Assembly (NCBI RefSeq): GCF_027497195.1 | Contig: NZ_CP114905.1 | Location: forward strand, 1,364,001-1,428,000 | Direction: 5' to 3' | Length of the DNA: 64,000 nucleotides | Origin: Streptomyces sp. WMMC500 | GTDB lineage: Bacteria; Actinomycetota; Actinomycetes; Streptomycetales; Streptomycetaceae | In this document: positions 46,001 to 58,000 of the stretch, one piece after another | Position numbering within the stretch: the stretch's first letter is position 1 | How the letters are laid out: every line of letters starts with the position of its first letter | Position numbers and translations under genes: made by a program | The notes under the pieces: generated by a model | The model's database searches: none | Seen by the model: only the letters and a program-made list of their open reading frames with translations | What the model was told of the DNA's origin: nothing

Positions 46001-49000
46001 GGATCGCGCCGTCTCCGGACATCACCGAGCCCGCCAGCCGCTCACCCGTCCTGGCATCGAACAGCCCGCCGCCGCCGCCGTCCCGCGGCAGGACGGCGAT
46101 TACGTCGGTCCCGGCTCGTCCCTCTCTGATGGGCAGACGAACGATCTGCCCGATGTAGTGGCCGGCGTCGCTGATCACCATGCCTGCCCGGTCCGGAAGC
46201 AGCACACCCACCCCGGTGGCCCCGTCGAACTGCTCTCCGAACCCGTCACCCTGTCGAGGCAGCACGATCGGATCATTGAACGGGCGTCCCTCGGGATCGA
46301 GTACCCGAGGCGCCGGCCCGCCGCCGCGGAGGGGGACGAACACCCGGTAGCCCGCCAGCGGGCCTTCAGCCAGGGTGCGCCACCGGCCGGCCAGGCGCCC
46401 CGCCACGTCCCACTCGAAAGGCCCCTCGGCGCCTATCCGGGCCGCGATCGTCCCTGCCCCCAGACGGCTCGGCTCCCACAGCACCTCCAAAGCGCCACTC
46501 GCCTCCGCCCCGTCCTCCGGAGAGCCGTACAGCCGCATCTGGCCGTCCCACATGACGGCCAGATACGGCCGGCCGCCGGACGGGTCCTCGAGCCGCACCA
46601 TGTCCTCGATCAGCACGCCCCCGGGGTCCGTCACGACCGGCGGCCTGTCCGGCATCCCCACCAGCAGAAGTCCTTCGCCTGTCCGGATCACGTGGGATTC
46701 CGGGACAAGCTGCCCATCGCGTCCCGCCAGGAACGGAAGACGGCCGTCCGTGGGGATCACCAGGTGGTTGTTCTCGCCGAACGGATGACGGGAAGGAGTC
46801 GGCTCCCACCCCCGCTGAACGCCGAGCGTCTCGTAGATCCGGTCCGGGCCCTGCGAGCGCAGTACGATGCGTGTGCGGTCCAGTTGGCGGTGCACCGTAG
46901 CCGACACCGGCGTCCCGTCCTGCCAGCGGAAGACCAGGGGGGCCGAGTCGCCTGACTGGACCAGGAGCAGATCGGGAGATCTACCGGGCCCGGGGATGAG
47001 CGGAACGGCGGCATCGGCGACTCTGCCCGACCGGGCCAGCGCCACCGGAGGCTGACCGGGCAACCGCAGGAGGTGTCCCCACTTCGCAAGCGCCGTCACG
47101 AATGCTTCCCTGACGATGCCACCGGCGGCGTCCTCCAGGCGGGGGCTCCCGCGGCCCGGCGCGTAGATCCACATCCCGACCAGCTCGTGGCTCTCCGGCA
47201 CACGGGTAGCGGTATCGCCCGTGAACGTGCCGTTCCGGTCGTACACGCGGAATATCCCGCTGACCTCGGACTCCACGCGGATGCTGTCGCGGACGGCCCA
47301 TGCTTGCTCCGGCCGCAGGGTGGACCCCTCCCAGAGCCATCCGCGTCCTCCGCCCACCGGCGCGACGGCAACCCGCCCCAGGCCCTCGTCGGAGGCGCGC
47401 CCCGACTCCTGCAGCCCGACGGCGTCGTAGGTCCGCAGCCCGGAGCGATCCACCGCCCCGAGAGCCTGCCCCCGTGCCCGTACCAGGAACATGTCATCCC
47501 TCAGCAGGATCACCGAGGACTGCTCCCCCTGGGCTCCCAGTACCTCGGGAGCACGCCCATCTCCGAAGCCACGGATCACCAGCGAGTCTTCAGACACCGG
47601 CCCGGGCTCGAACGCGTGCAACTCGGGCCGCCGCACTCCGTTCAGGTCGTAGAACACGGCTTGCGGTCCTTGCCCCACCGCAATCCACCCGGCGTCGCGA
47701 TGTACCGTCACCGGTCTCGACGACCACTGACCCGGTTCCCAGAGCCTGGGAGCGTCGCCCTGTCCGCCGCCGAACACCACGATCCGCTCGCCGGGTGCGC
47801 CCGCCAACCGCGCCGCGCTGTACAGGTGCAGCCACGCCATGTCCATGAACACGGCACGCCTGCCGGGCAGCTCCACCACCCATCCGACATCCCCCAACCA
47901 CGTCACGGTCTGCTCGGCCACCCGGTCGGCGCTGCCCGCCGGGACGACGAACGGCCGACGACCGCCGACGGAGAGCAGCTCGACGTCCGGTGGCCCCCCG
48001 GGCAGCGCCCGCTTCAGACCGTGCCAATTCCCCATGAGCGTGAACACGTCGACCGTGCCGCTCCTCCGCGCCACCTCGAAGTGGGTGGTACGGAACTCGA
48101 CCTGGTTGGGCAGCAGTTCCCCCCGCTCCGTCAGCAGCACCGCTTCCCGCCCGGGGCTGTACGTGACGAACCGGCCCGGCGTCGCCGAGGGGAGCCCGAC
48201 GTCAACCGGCCCGGCCAACCGCACCACCGCGTATGCGTGCTCGCTCACCGCGTCCGGGCCGGCCGCCGCCAGCCGCGCCAGGTCCTCCTGCCCCGCCCGC
48301 ACCACGGACGGGCGCGGGTCTCCGGATGAGAACACCACCGCATGCCCGGCAAGCGGACCGTCCGAGAACACCCGCACATCCCGCTGCAGAACACCCTGCC
48401 GGTCATGGACGGCGACGTGATTCCCCTGCCGCACGCTGATCACGTCGTCGCCCACCGTCACCGCAGCCGACGCCGCGCCGTACCGGTCGATCAGCCTGGG
48501 CACTCCGCCCGGCGGTACCTCGACAGACGCACCGGTCGGTACGCCGTCCCGCCCCAGCAGCTCGATCCGCGGCAGCGCACGCACGTCGACGTGCCAGTCG
48601 ATGCGGTGCAACATGCGGACGATGGGGTTGTTCGCGCCACCGCCCGGCACCGGGCGGCCGGCCGGAACGGCGCCGGGGGGCACGGGATCGTCGGCGACGG
48701 CCGGGACCAGCGTGGCCAGGAACTCGTCCCTGTACCCCTCATCCGGGTGCTCCGCCACCCAAGCGCGGGCGAACCGCTGCTCCGCTGCGGAATATGTCTC
48801 GTACTCCCCCACGGGAATCCGGGTGCCGTTGTCCACCGAGTTCTGGCCGTAGAGATAGCGGCCGGTGACGGCGCTGTACCAGTCCCGGCGATCGAAGGAG
48901 TGGAACAGCCGCACCGAGCCAGGCCCGCCGAACCGCGCCACGGCGCCGGGCACGGAAGTCCCGTCCATCTGCCTCAGCAGCGGGAACAGCGTGCCGTTCG

Positions 49001-52000
49001 GCCGGAACGATGCCAGCATGTCCCCCATGTCCGGGCTGCCCGACAGCACCAGGACACTGTGACTGACCACGCCGTCGCCATCTACCAGGAAGCGCGGACC
49101 GGCCGCCTCGATCAGGTGGTGCCCGTCGACCGGCAAGCGCTGACCAGATACCTCGATCAGGTAGGGCCCGTCGTCGTCCAGTCGGGAGACCGAGACCTCC
49201 TCCACCACGTCCCCGGCCTCGTCCTCCAGCCGAGGCCCGCCGCTCCCGGGTGGATCCGACACCCGGAACCCGGTCAGCGGCTCGCCGACCACCACGCGCC
49301 CGTCCGGCCCCCACAACATCGGCGTAGCGCGAGCATCAACAGGCCGGCCCACGAACCGGCCCGTCTGCACCCCGTCGCGAAGCGTCACCGGCACGAAGTC
49401 ATGGGTGTAATCACCTGTGCCGGACACCAGAACGCGGTTCGGCCGACCCGCCATCCCGACGGCGAACCGGCCCTCCCCCACCGGCTGCACGTGCAGGCCC
49501 CGAAGCAGAGTCCCGTCCGCCGTCTCAGCCCATGGCGCACCGCCCGCCGGCGGGAACACCAGGCGGTTCCCGACACCGATCGCCGCACCGAGCCCGCCCT
49601 CCACGGCGACCTGCTCGACGGACAGCAGATCACCCTGCAGGTCGTGGACGTACGTGAGCCCCTCCCGCTTCACCGTGAGCCGGCCACCGCCCGCGGTCAC
49701 CTCGCCACTCACCGGGGTCAGCCAGTTGCGCCCGGCTCGCCTGATCAGCACACCGTCACCCGTGCCGCCCCTGGGCCAGGCCGCCAGCACCTCTGCCTCC
49801 TCGCCGCCGCCCCGGCCCGCAAGCACAACGGCGTCGTAGACGTACTCGCCCTCCCCGTTCACCAGACCAAGGCCCCGACCAGGCACCGAGATGAGATGGT
49901 GCACCCTGGGGAATGAGGGCACCGACAGCCCCACCGCCAGCACACCGTCCGCGCCCACCACCCACGGCACGCCGATCTCCGGAATCACCAGACGATTCCC
50001 GGCGCCGATCAGAAGACTGAGTTCCTCGTGCCCGGCGACCCGCCCGTTGCTGAAGAACTCGCCGCTCATGGAGTGGAAGGTGAGCTGCTCCCCGCGCTCC
50101 ACCAGCATGGCCTGGCCCCTCACCAGCACCCGGCCGGGCACCGGATCGCCGGTGAAGCTGTCGAACAGCGCCCCGCCGCCGCTGCCACTCCGCGGCATCG
50201 CGGCCAGCGTCCCGGACAGCGCCAGTTCCTCACCGACGAACCTGCCCATCGGCGCCCCCGTGTGAGCCCCGGCCCCCGGCGACGAAGCCGACGGTCCGGC
50301 AGGATCCCGTACGGGATGGTTCACGTAGCCCCCGGTAGGGATTCCGGTCCCCTCCGGCACCGAGGGAGTCCTCTGCTCTTGGCCGAGACCGATCAGGTCG
50401 TAGTGCTCCCCCGACCTGTCGATCACGAGAGGCCCGGGGTTCTCGTGATCGACAGGCCGGGGGAGCGCGGAGGCCACTATCACCAGGTCGTCTCCGAGCT
50501 CCCGCACGTGCGCCGCCGCCACCTGCCTCCGGCCCAGATCCATCAGCCGGGGCGGCCCGCCGTGTTCCGGGACCACCATGACCACCCGCGGCCCGAGCAG
50601 AGCGCGCAGTTCGTCGTTCTCGATGACGCGGACGGCGGATTCGAAGCTGCCGTCGTCCAGAAGGTGCAGGGAGGCGACTCCGTTCGCCTCCACCAGCATC
50701 CGGCTGTCGTCGACCGCGGCCCTGCCCTCGGCGCGGATCGGGCGGCCCTGCATGTCGTAGCTGTAGGCGACTGCCCCGGTGTCGATCCGGCGCACCTCGG
50801 CGGGAACACCCGCGGACCGAGGCACGGCGACGGCGAAGTCCGTGCTCTGGCCGGGCCGGCTGATCGGGACGATGCGCGGGTACATACCCGTGGGGTCCAC
50901 CATTGCCCGGCCGATGTCGGGCACGTCGAGGATGAAATGCCCGTCGCCCCACTGGGTCGCCCTCGAATGCGGCACCCGCCGCCCGCTGTCCGCGTGCACC
51001 ACCTGTGCGGCAGGGTCGTCACCGTGGCGGACGACGAGCCGGTATCCGGGCGCGTCGGCGAAAGGACCGCTGTGGAGACGATGGGACGTCGCCAGCAAGG
51101 TGTGCGAGTTGAAGAAGGCGGCCTTGTCGCCTCCCAGGTCGTCCAGCCGCAGATGGGCGCCCGGCATCCAGACCGCGTCCGGCGGCGTGTCCGACCCCTG
51201 CCCGACCGGCGACGCGTACCATCTCCGGTGTCGCTGACCGGGCACGTCAGGCAGTTGGAAGACGTCGTGGGTGCGCTGACCCCGCCCGTTCAGCACCGCC
51301 CGGCAGTCGTCCACGGTGACCAGACGGATGTCCTGGCCGTCCGCCGGCCAGCGCGTTACCGAGAGCCTGGCCACCGCCCCGTCTGCATCCACCCGCCACA
51401 TCCCGCGCACGTGCGAGATCACCAGCCGGTTGCCCTGCCCGATGAGGTCGCGCAGCGAGTCGTCCGCCACGACGTGCGCGTCCGAGTGGTGCCAGCCGTT
51501 CGCGTCGAGGATCATGTGCCGGCCGTCGTGCTCCACGACGATCACGCCCTGCCCGGACGAGACCGAGCCCTGCAGTCGTTCACCCGTCGCGTCGTGGAAC
51601 AGCCGGCCGGAGCCCGCGCCGTCCCTCGGCACGGCCACGAATACGCCTCTCGTGCGCAGGTGGATGACATGGTGGGTCTCGCGCACGGCGTCATCGAGCA
51701 TCTCGACGCCGTCCCCGCCGGCACCGTGCGAGTCGGAGGAGCCGGAGGCCGCCGCGCCGTCAGGTGGCTCACTCGCGTCGTACTTGATGTCGTGCACCAT
51801 CATGACGGTGACGTCGGGGTCCCGCCCGGCCTCCGTTGCCGACGCGAAGTCAGTGAGGGGGCGGCCCCGCATGTCGTAGCTGTATGCGACGCCGCCGCGC
51901 TCCACGACGATCCTGAGACCGTCGGTGTTCACTCGGCCGTCCAACACCCTGGCGGCACCTTCACCGATGAGCGACCCCTCTCCCTCGCCGGACCGCGGTG

Positions 52001-55000
52001 TCACGGCGAGCTCACCGGTGGGAGTCCCGTCCGAGTGGAGCAGCCGAGTGACGTCGTGGGTGTACGGACCGGGTTGCTGGAACAGGACCGAGGCTCTGCG
52101 ATACTCCGTTGGGCCTTGCGACAACCTGTGAACGCCTAGCGGCACGTGCTGGAACACGGCCACCTCGTCCCCCAGGCCGGGTATCCGCCTGACGATCACG
52201 TTTTCCACCCGGCGCCCCTTGACGTCTAGCACGTGGATCGAACCGTGCGGATCGGCGGGAAAACCCACGTGGTAGCCGTGGAGCTGCCCGCCGTCGATGG
52301 TGGTTCCTTGGCCGAGCGGCAGACCGTTCAGGCTGTAGTGGCGGACCAGGGGGCTGCGCGAAGACGACAGCGCCAGCATGTGCCCACTGACGCTCGGCCA
52401 CCATTCCTGAGCTGGCCGGCTTCCCTCGTAGAGCACGACGTGGTCCCCACGCAGGGGAGCGATGACGAACTCCTCGGCGGCCGGGTCCTGCACGCCCCCC
52501 AGAAACACCACGTCGTGGGTGTGCTTTCCCGCCGGGTCGACCACCCCAGGGCGTTGGCCGGGCACCCGCACCAGATACCCGGGGCGCTGACCCGGACTCA
52601 TCTCGGCCAACTCCGTCACCGAGGAGCCACTCACTCGCCCGCCACTCCCTGGCCGCACGAACGGCGGGCGCCCGTCGCTCGGCACGACCAGGGAGTTCCC
52701 CGCACCCAGCGGGCCGCCGGGACGAACGGGCTGCACGTCCAGCAGCCGGTGGGAGTCATAGGTCCGGGCCTCGTTCTCCGTGTGCACCACGAACCGTTTG
52801 CCGCCCATGGTGATCAGCACCTGGTCCGACAGGAGCCTGCCGTTTTCCATGTACGCGGCGGCATGGGCCCCCGGCTGGAGCGGCCTCATGAGGTGCGCCC
52901 TGTGACTCAAGTGCTGGAAGCGATCGATCTGGTGCGTGATCCGGCCCGTCTCCGTCATCAACACCGACACGTCTTCCCACACCACGTAGTAGAGGCGCTG
53001 GCCACCAGGGTTCAACATGCGGGCCGCTTGGTGAGGGACGGGCCTCACGACGGCGTCGATGTCCTCGAACGTGTGGGTCATCAGGCGCGCTTCACCGTTC
53101 AACGGGATGTAGAACCACGCGTTGCGGGCGCCGGTGATGTTGTCCCATCCCCTGAAGAGACCGTGGGATCCGCTGTATATGGCGGTTGCGTGTCCCACCA
53201 GTTCACCATTCATGTCGTAGACATCGGCGGGACCGTGCAGGTCCGATACCCGGACGTAGCTGCCGTGGAGCGAAGCCCTGTGTGTCCGGCCCCTCTCACG
53301 GCTCATGAGCCGAGCGGCCCCCGCGTCTTGCATGTCTCGCACCGGCCCGACGACCAACTCGCCGGTGGGGAGGCCGTTCCCGTCATTCAGCCGGACGATG
53401 ACGATGCCTGTCACGGCACCGCTGCCGTCGACCAGGCGCGGGGAGTGGCCCGGGACACTCAACTCGAACTGGTTCGCGCCCAGCTCCGTCACGACGGTGT
53501 CCGTCCGCGGCCGTCCGTTCATGCCCAGCACCTCGGGCGCGACACCTTCGCCACGTCCGCGGAGCACCAGCAAGTCCTCTACGGTCGACCCGCCCCCGAA
53601 CAGACGCTCCGGACGGACCCGGCCGTCCATGCCGTGGACGGGGTGCCCAGGGACATCCCCCACCGCGATCCAGCCGGACTCGTGATCCGCCGTCACCCGG
53701 GTCTTCAACCGCCCGCCGTCACTCTCGCGGAACAGCACCCCCTCGCCACGTCCGTTCCGGGGCACGACGGCGGACAGCCCGTGGGGCTGGTCCGTCTCGT
53801 CGAGCAGACGGACCGGGGCGTCGGCATACCTCCCGGCCGGGTCGAGGACGGCCCACGACCCGTCGCGCCAGTGCACCAGATAGAAGCCCTGGGTCCACAC
53901 GTACTGCAGGGTGGGGACTCTTGCCTCCCGCCCGTCCCGCGTCACCACCGAGGGCGAGCCCGCCGCATCGAATGCGACGTGCTCATAACCCAGGGGCCCG
54001 CGCCCGTCAGCGCTCGACGCCTCTCTGGGCATGCCGTCGCGATAGGTCCAGACCGTGGATTCCTGCCGCACCATCGCCGACACCAGCGTGCCGTCCTGCC
54101 TGAACGCCACTGGCAGAACGCCTGGCCGGCGCGGGACGCCGTAGAACATCCCGGGCCCGCTCTCGTCCCGGACGCCGACCGCAATGACCCGGTGGGTCAG
54201 CTCCCCAGCCTCGTTCAACACTACGTCGGCCCGACCGGGCACGTGCACGGCGAATCCCCGATCGCCCTTGAGGGCCGTCACGGTTGCATCCGCGATGCGG
54301 CTGCCGTCGTCTGCCGTCACGTAGCCGTAGCGGCCCCAGCGGGACAGGTAGGGGACGTTCCCGTCGACGGTACGGGCCACGAGATAGGCGTGATGCAGAG
54401 GTCCCACCGGCACGAAGGCCGTCTCACCGGTGACGAGGCGCTCCGCGTTCATCACCGGGAGGCCCACGTGCGTCACCGCACCGTTGCCGTCGACCAGGCG
54501 CGGGGAGTGGCCCGGTACAGTCAACGCGAACCCGTTCGCCGACCGTTCCGCGAGGACGTCGTCCTCCCGCGGCCGTCCGTTCATGCCCAGCACCTCGGGC
54601 TCGATGCCCTCGCCACGTCCGCGGAGCACCAGCAAGTCCTCTACGGTCGACCCGCCCCCGAACAGGCGCTCCGGACGGACCCGGCCGTCCATGCCGTGGA
54701 CGGGGCGCCCGGGGACATCCCCCACCGCGATCCAGCCGGACTCCTCGTCGACCATCACCCCAGTGCGCAGCAGCGTGCCGTCGTTCTCCTGGAACGCCAG
54801 CCCCTCGCCCCGGGGGCTCCGGGGTACGGCGACGATCGTCCCGAGAGGAACGTCGCCCGTGCCGAGCAGACGGACCGGGGGGACGGCGTACCTCCCGGCC
54901 GGGTCGAGCACGACCCATGCCCCGTCGCGCCGGTGCACCAAGTGCAGGTGCTCGCTCGGTACTTGCACAGCGGTGAAATCCGCCGACTCCTCCCCGTTCT

Positions 55001-58000
55001 GCCGGATCACCGAGGGCGCGGAGCCATCCGAGTCGAAGACCACGTGATGCGCACCCAGCAGTCCGTCCGTTCCATCGATCCGCGCCTCAACCGGGACACC
55101 GTCCACATAGCTCCAGACGGTGTCGTCCAGCCGCACCGTCCCCGAGATCAGCGTGCCGTCACCGCTGAACGCCATAGGGACACCCTCCTGGTGGTGCGGG
55201 ACGGCGTAGTGAAACACGCCGGGCCCGCTCCCGGGGGCGCCGTCGACCGGAATGACGCTGTGGCTCACCTCCCCTTCCTCGTCTATCACGACCGCGGCCC
55301 GGCCGCGGCTCGCGACGACGAATCCCCGATCGTCCGGCAGGACCGTCACGGACACATCCCCGTCGCGCTTTCCGTCGATGCCGAACACGTGGGCATCGCG
55401 GCCTGTCGCCGGTGCGTAGAGGTATTTACCGGCGGCCGGACCCTCAGCCATGAGGACTCCACGGGCCAGCAGATTCCCCGCGAAGTCGTAGATCCCGTGG
55501 GTGAGGTCGTCAGGTGCCAAGACATGAATGGCGTCGGCGAGGACAGCCACCTGCTCATCCCCACGCACCATGCCGGTCAGATACGGCGGCTCATCCCAAT
55601 CCGCAGGAAACACGGCGGTCACACCGACGGGTTCGCCGTCCTCGTCCAGCAGGCTCACTTCCCGGCGCACCGTCGGACCCGGGAGGTCACCGAGCGGGTC
55701 CGGCGCCGCCTCCATGTAGACGTTCTGGTCGGTGGACGTGCCACGGGCCGCGGGCAGCGGGGGCAGACCGCCACGGGCCAGGCGCCGCTCCAGGACTCCC
55801 TGCCAGACCTCAGCCCTGTCAGCCTCATACAGCCGCCAGAACTCCCCCTCATCCACCCGGTTGAGGCCCGCCGTCCTCTCGCCCTCACTCAGGAACCGAC
55901 CGGAATCCGGATCGAAATGCGCCCGCCCATCCGGCCCGTACACCACCAACCGCCGCTGCGACGGCGCACCCTCCAGCCGCACCACCCGGTCATACAACCG
56001 CGTACCATCCACCGTCTCCACCAACGGATACGGCCCCGGCCCACCCCCATCCCGACCAACCCACACCCGCACATCCGCCTGCCCCGGCCGATCGGTCAAC
56101 AACAACGGCCTGTACGTCTCCTCAAGCGGCCCCACCGGCTCCGGCACACCCGCGTCCTCAAGCCGCGGCAGACCGCCGCCGCGAGGACCGTCCAGCCCAG
56201 CGGCGGACGGACGGACGGCCAGGGGCACAGGCACAGCCTCGGACGCCCCCGCGCCCGGTGGTGAGGGAGCCGGCGCCCCCGACGCCGACGCGTGGGGCGC
56301 CGGGGGCGTCGGGGAAGTCGGGGGCGCCGGCGACGCCACCGCCGAGGAGGACGGCGGGGCGGTCTGGGTGTCGGGGGACGCGGCGGCTTCGCCGCGGGCG
56401 TGGGAGGGGGCGGCGGAAGCGTCGGCCCCCTCGGCCGGCCTGCCGACGACAGAACTGATCTTGACCGGGGGCATCCCCGGTGCATGCAGGGTGATGTCAC
56501 CCAGCGTCCCGGTGCCGCCGGTCTCTCGGACCGGCTGAGGTACGTGGGCGGCCGCACCGCCGCCTGTGGCCTGGGTAATCGGCCGCGGCGGCGCCGCGGC
56601 GGCGGCCGCGTCCGCGCCGGTCTCCGCCCGTGTCGCGGGGGTGCCGGCCACGCCGTGGCTCAGCCCTTCACCGAGGTTGACGGACACCCGCGACATCGCG
56701 CCCAGGTCCAGCTCCAGTTGGCCGGGCGCGACCTGGTTCACGGCGACGCCCTCCGGGAGCGGTGAAGGCGACGGAGTCGGGGTGCCCTGGGTGCGCGGCG
56801 ACAGGCCCGCCGCGCCGATGTCCGGGGCCAGGCGGGCGCCGGCCCCCATCTGGGCGACGTTCGGGGCGCCGATGATCATGCCCTGGTCGGCGAGGTGCAG
56901 CCGTACACCTGGGGCGCTTGCGATGTTGAGGTCGAGGGCGAGCTGTTCGACCGCGGGGGTGTTCGCCGTGGACGGGTGACCGACGGGCTGCGGCGCTGCG
57001 TGACCGGAGAGACGGGCGGGGGTGTTGAGGGCGGCGAGGTCGTGTCCGGCACGGCCTGCTCCGACGCCGGCGAGGCCCTCCAGGTTGAGCCCCTGCAGGC
57101 CGCCGAGGAGGCCGGCGTTGCGGGAGACGTCGCCGGATACCAGCTCGCCGTGGGTGAGGTTCACGCCATGCGGTGCCACCGCCGAAACGTCGCCGAGCTG
57201 CGGCATGCTCGTCACGTGCACCGGGGGCATCTGCCCAACGCCCGTCGGCGTCAGTGTCAGGCTGCCCGCGTTGTACTCCATCCGGACAGGGGCGAACGAG
57301 CCCAGGTTGATGTCCAGCGTGAGGTTGGTCATCGCTGTACCGCTGGTGCTCGCGGGTACCTGACCCGGGGCAAGAGCGTTCACCGGCACCTGGCCCGGCG
57401 CGGGGGCGTTCACGGGGACCTGCCCGGGCGCCGGGGTGTGCGCCGCCGGCTGCGTGGCAGCCGCTGCTGGTGGCGGCGGAAGCAGTGGGATCTGCACGCC
57501 GACGGTCTGGCCCTCGGGGCCCGGGACGTGCGCCACCACCGAAGGCGGCAGCGGCAGGAGGAATTCACCCTGCACGTGGGGGGCGCCCGCGGCCAGGTGG
57601 TCAGCGGAACCCAAGGAAGTGTCGGTCACCCCTACCCGCACGCCGTGGTCGGCGAAGTGCAGAGAGATCGGCGGAGCGGGGACGATCTCCGCCGGGGTGG
57701 CGATGCCTCCGCGCGAGAGGTGGGGAGGGGGGACCAGGGTGAAGGACGAGCTTGCGGACGGCAGGTTCGTCAGCGGCTCGATCCCGCTCGGCCTGACGGC
57801 CGTCTCCGGGTTTCCGTCCAGCAGGCGCGAGGCGAGAAGTGGCGAAATCGGAGCCACGCCTGCCAGGTCAAGGCCCTCCAGATTCAGGCCCCCGAGGCCG
57901 GAAGCCGGCCGGACCAGGCCGGGCGGCGGCACCCCGACGGCCCCCAGCCGGGAGAGGTCCGCCCACCTGACCACACCGGGGCGCGCCAGGGCCACCCCCG

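Larger units (their letters stand above)
16000..56180 (-). repeat. Degenerate beta-rich repeat region of the giant protein (about residues 1010-14400)
   Basis: About 40 kb encodes successive units of 55-65 residues grouped in larger periods, for example 354 residues (1062 bp) between 53.5 kb and 54.6 kb. Typical unit marks are GNRLVIP-DGG-P, LGDG-FLV-VPGR, VVVD--G--THDVV-L, VAVPR-G-G-G-LF and VERE-G--YDL-GR. Module openings (near 56.1, 39.3, 34.0 and 28.4 kb) read YPLV--DG-RLYDRVVRLEG. Closings near 48.8, 39.7, 34.4 and 28.7 kb share an I-V-EY--FS--E--LA--W pattern with H-D-GYR. Later closings, near 25.2, 21.7 and 17.8 kb, read RIDWHFD. The fold is probably propeller- or shell-like, by inference. 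Confidence 0.85.

Noticed and set aside
16000..56180. Giant protein as an RHS/YD-repeat toxin
   Set aside because: Some units contain YD--GRL-like strings, but the rest of the unit, the lack of an RHS core and the lack of a toxin tip or immunity gene do not fit. A distant fold relation is still possible.
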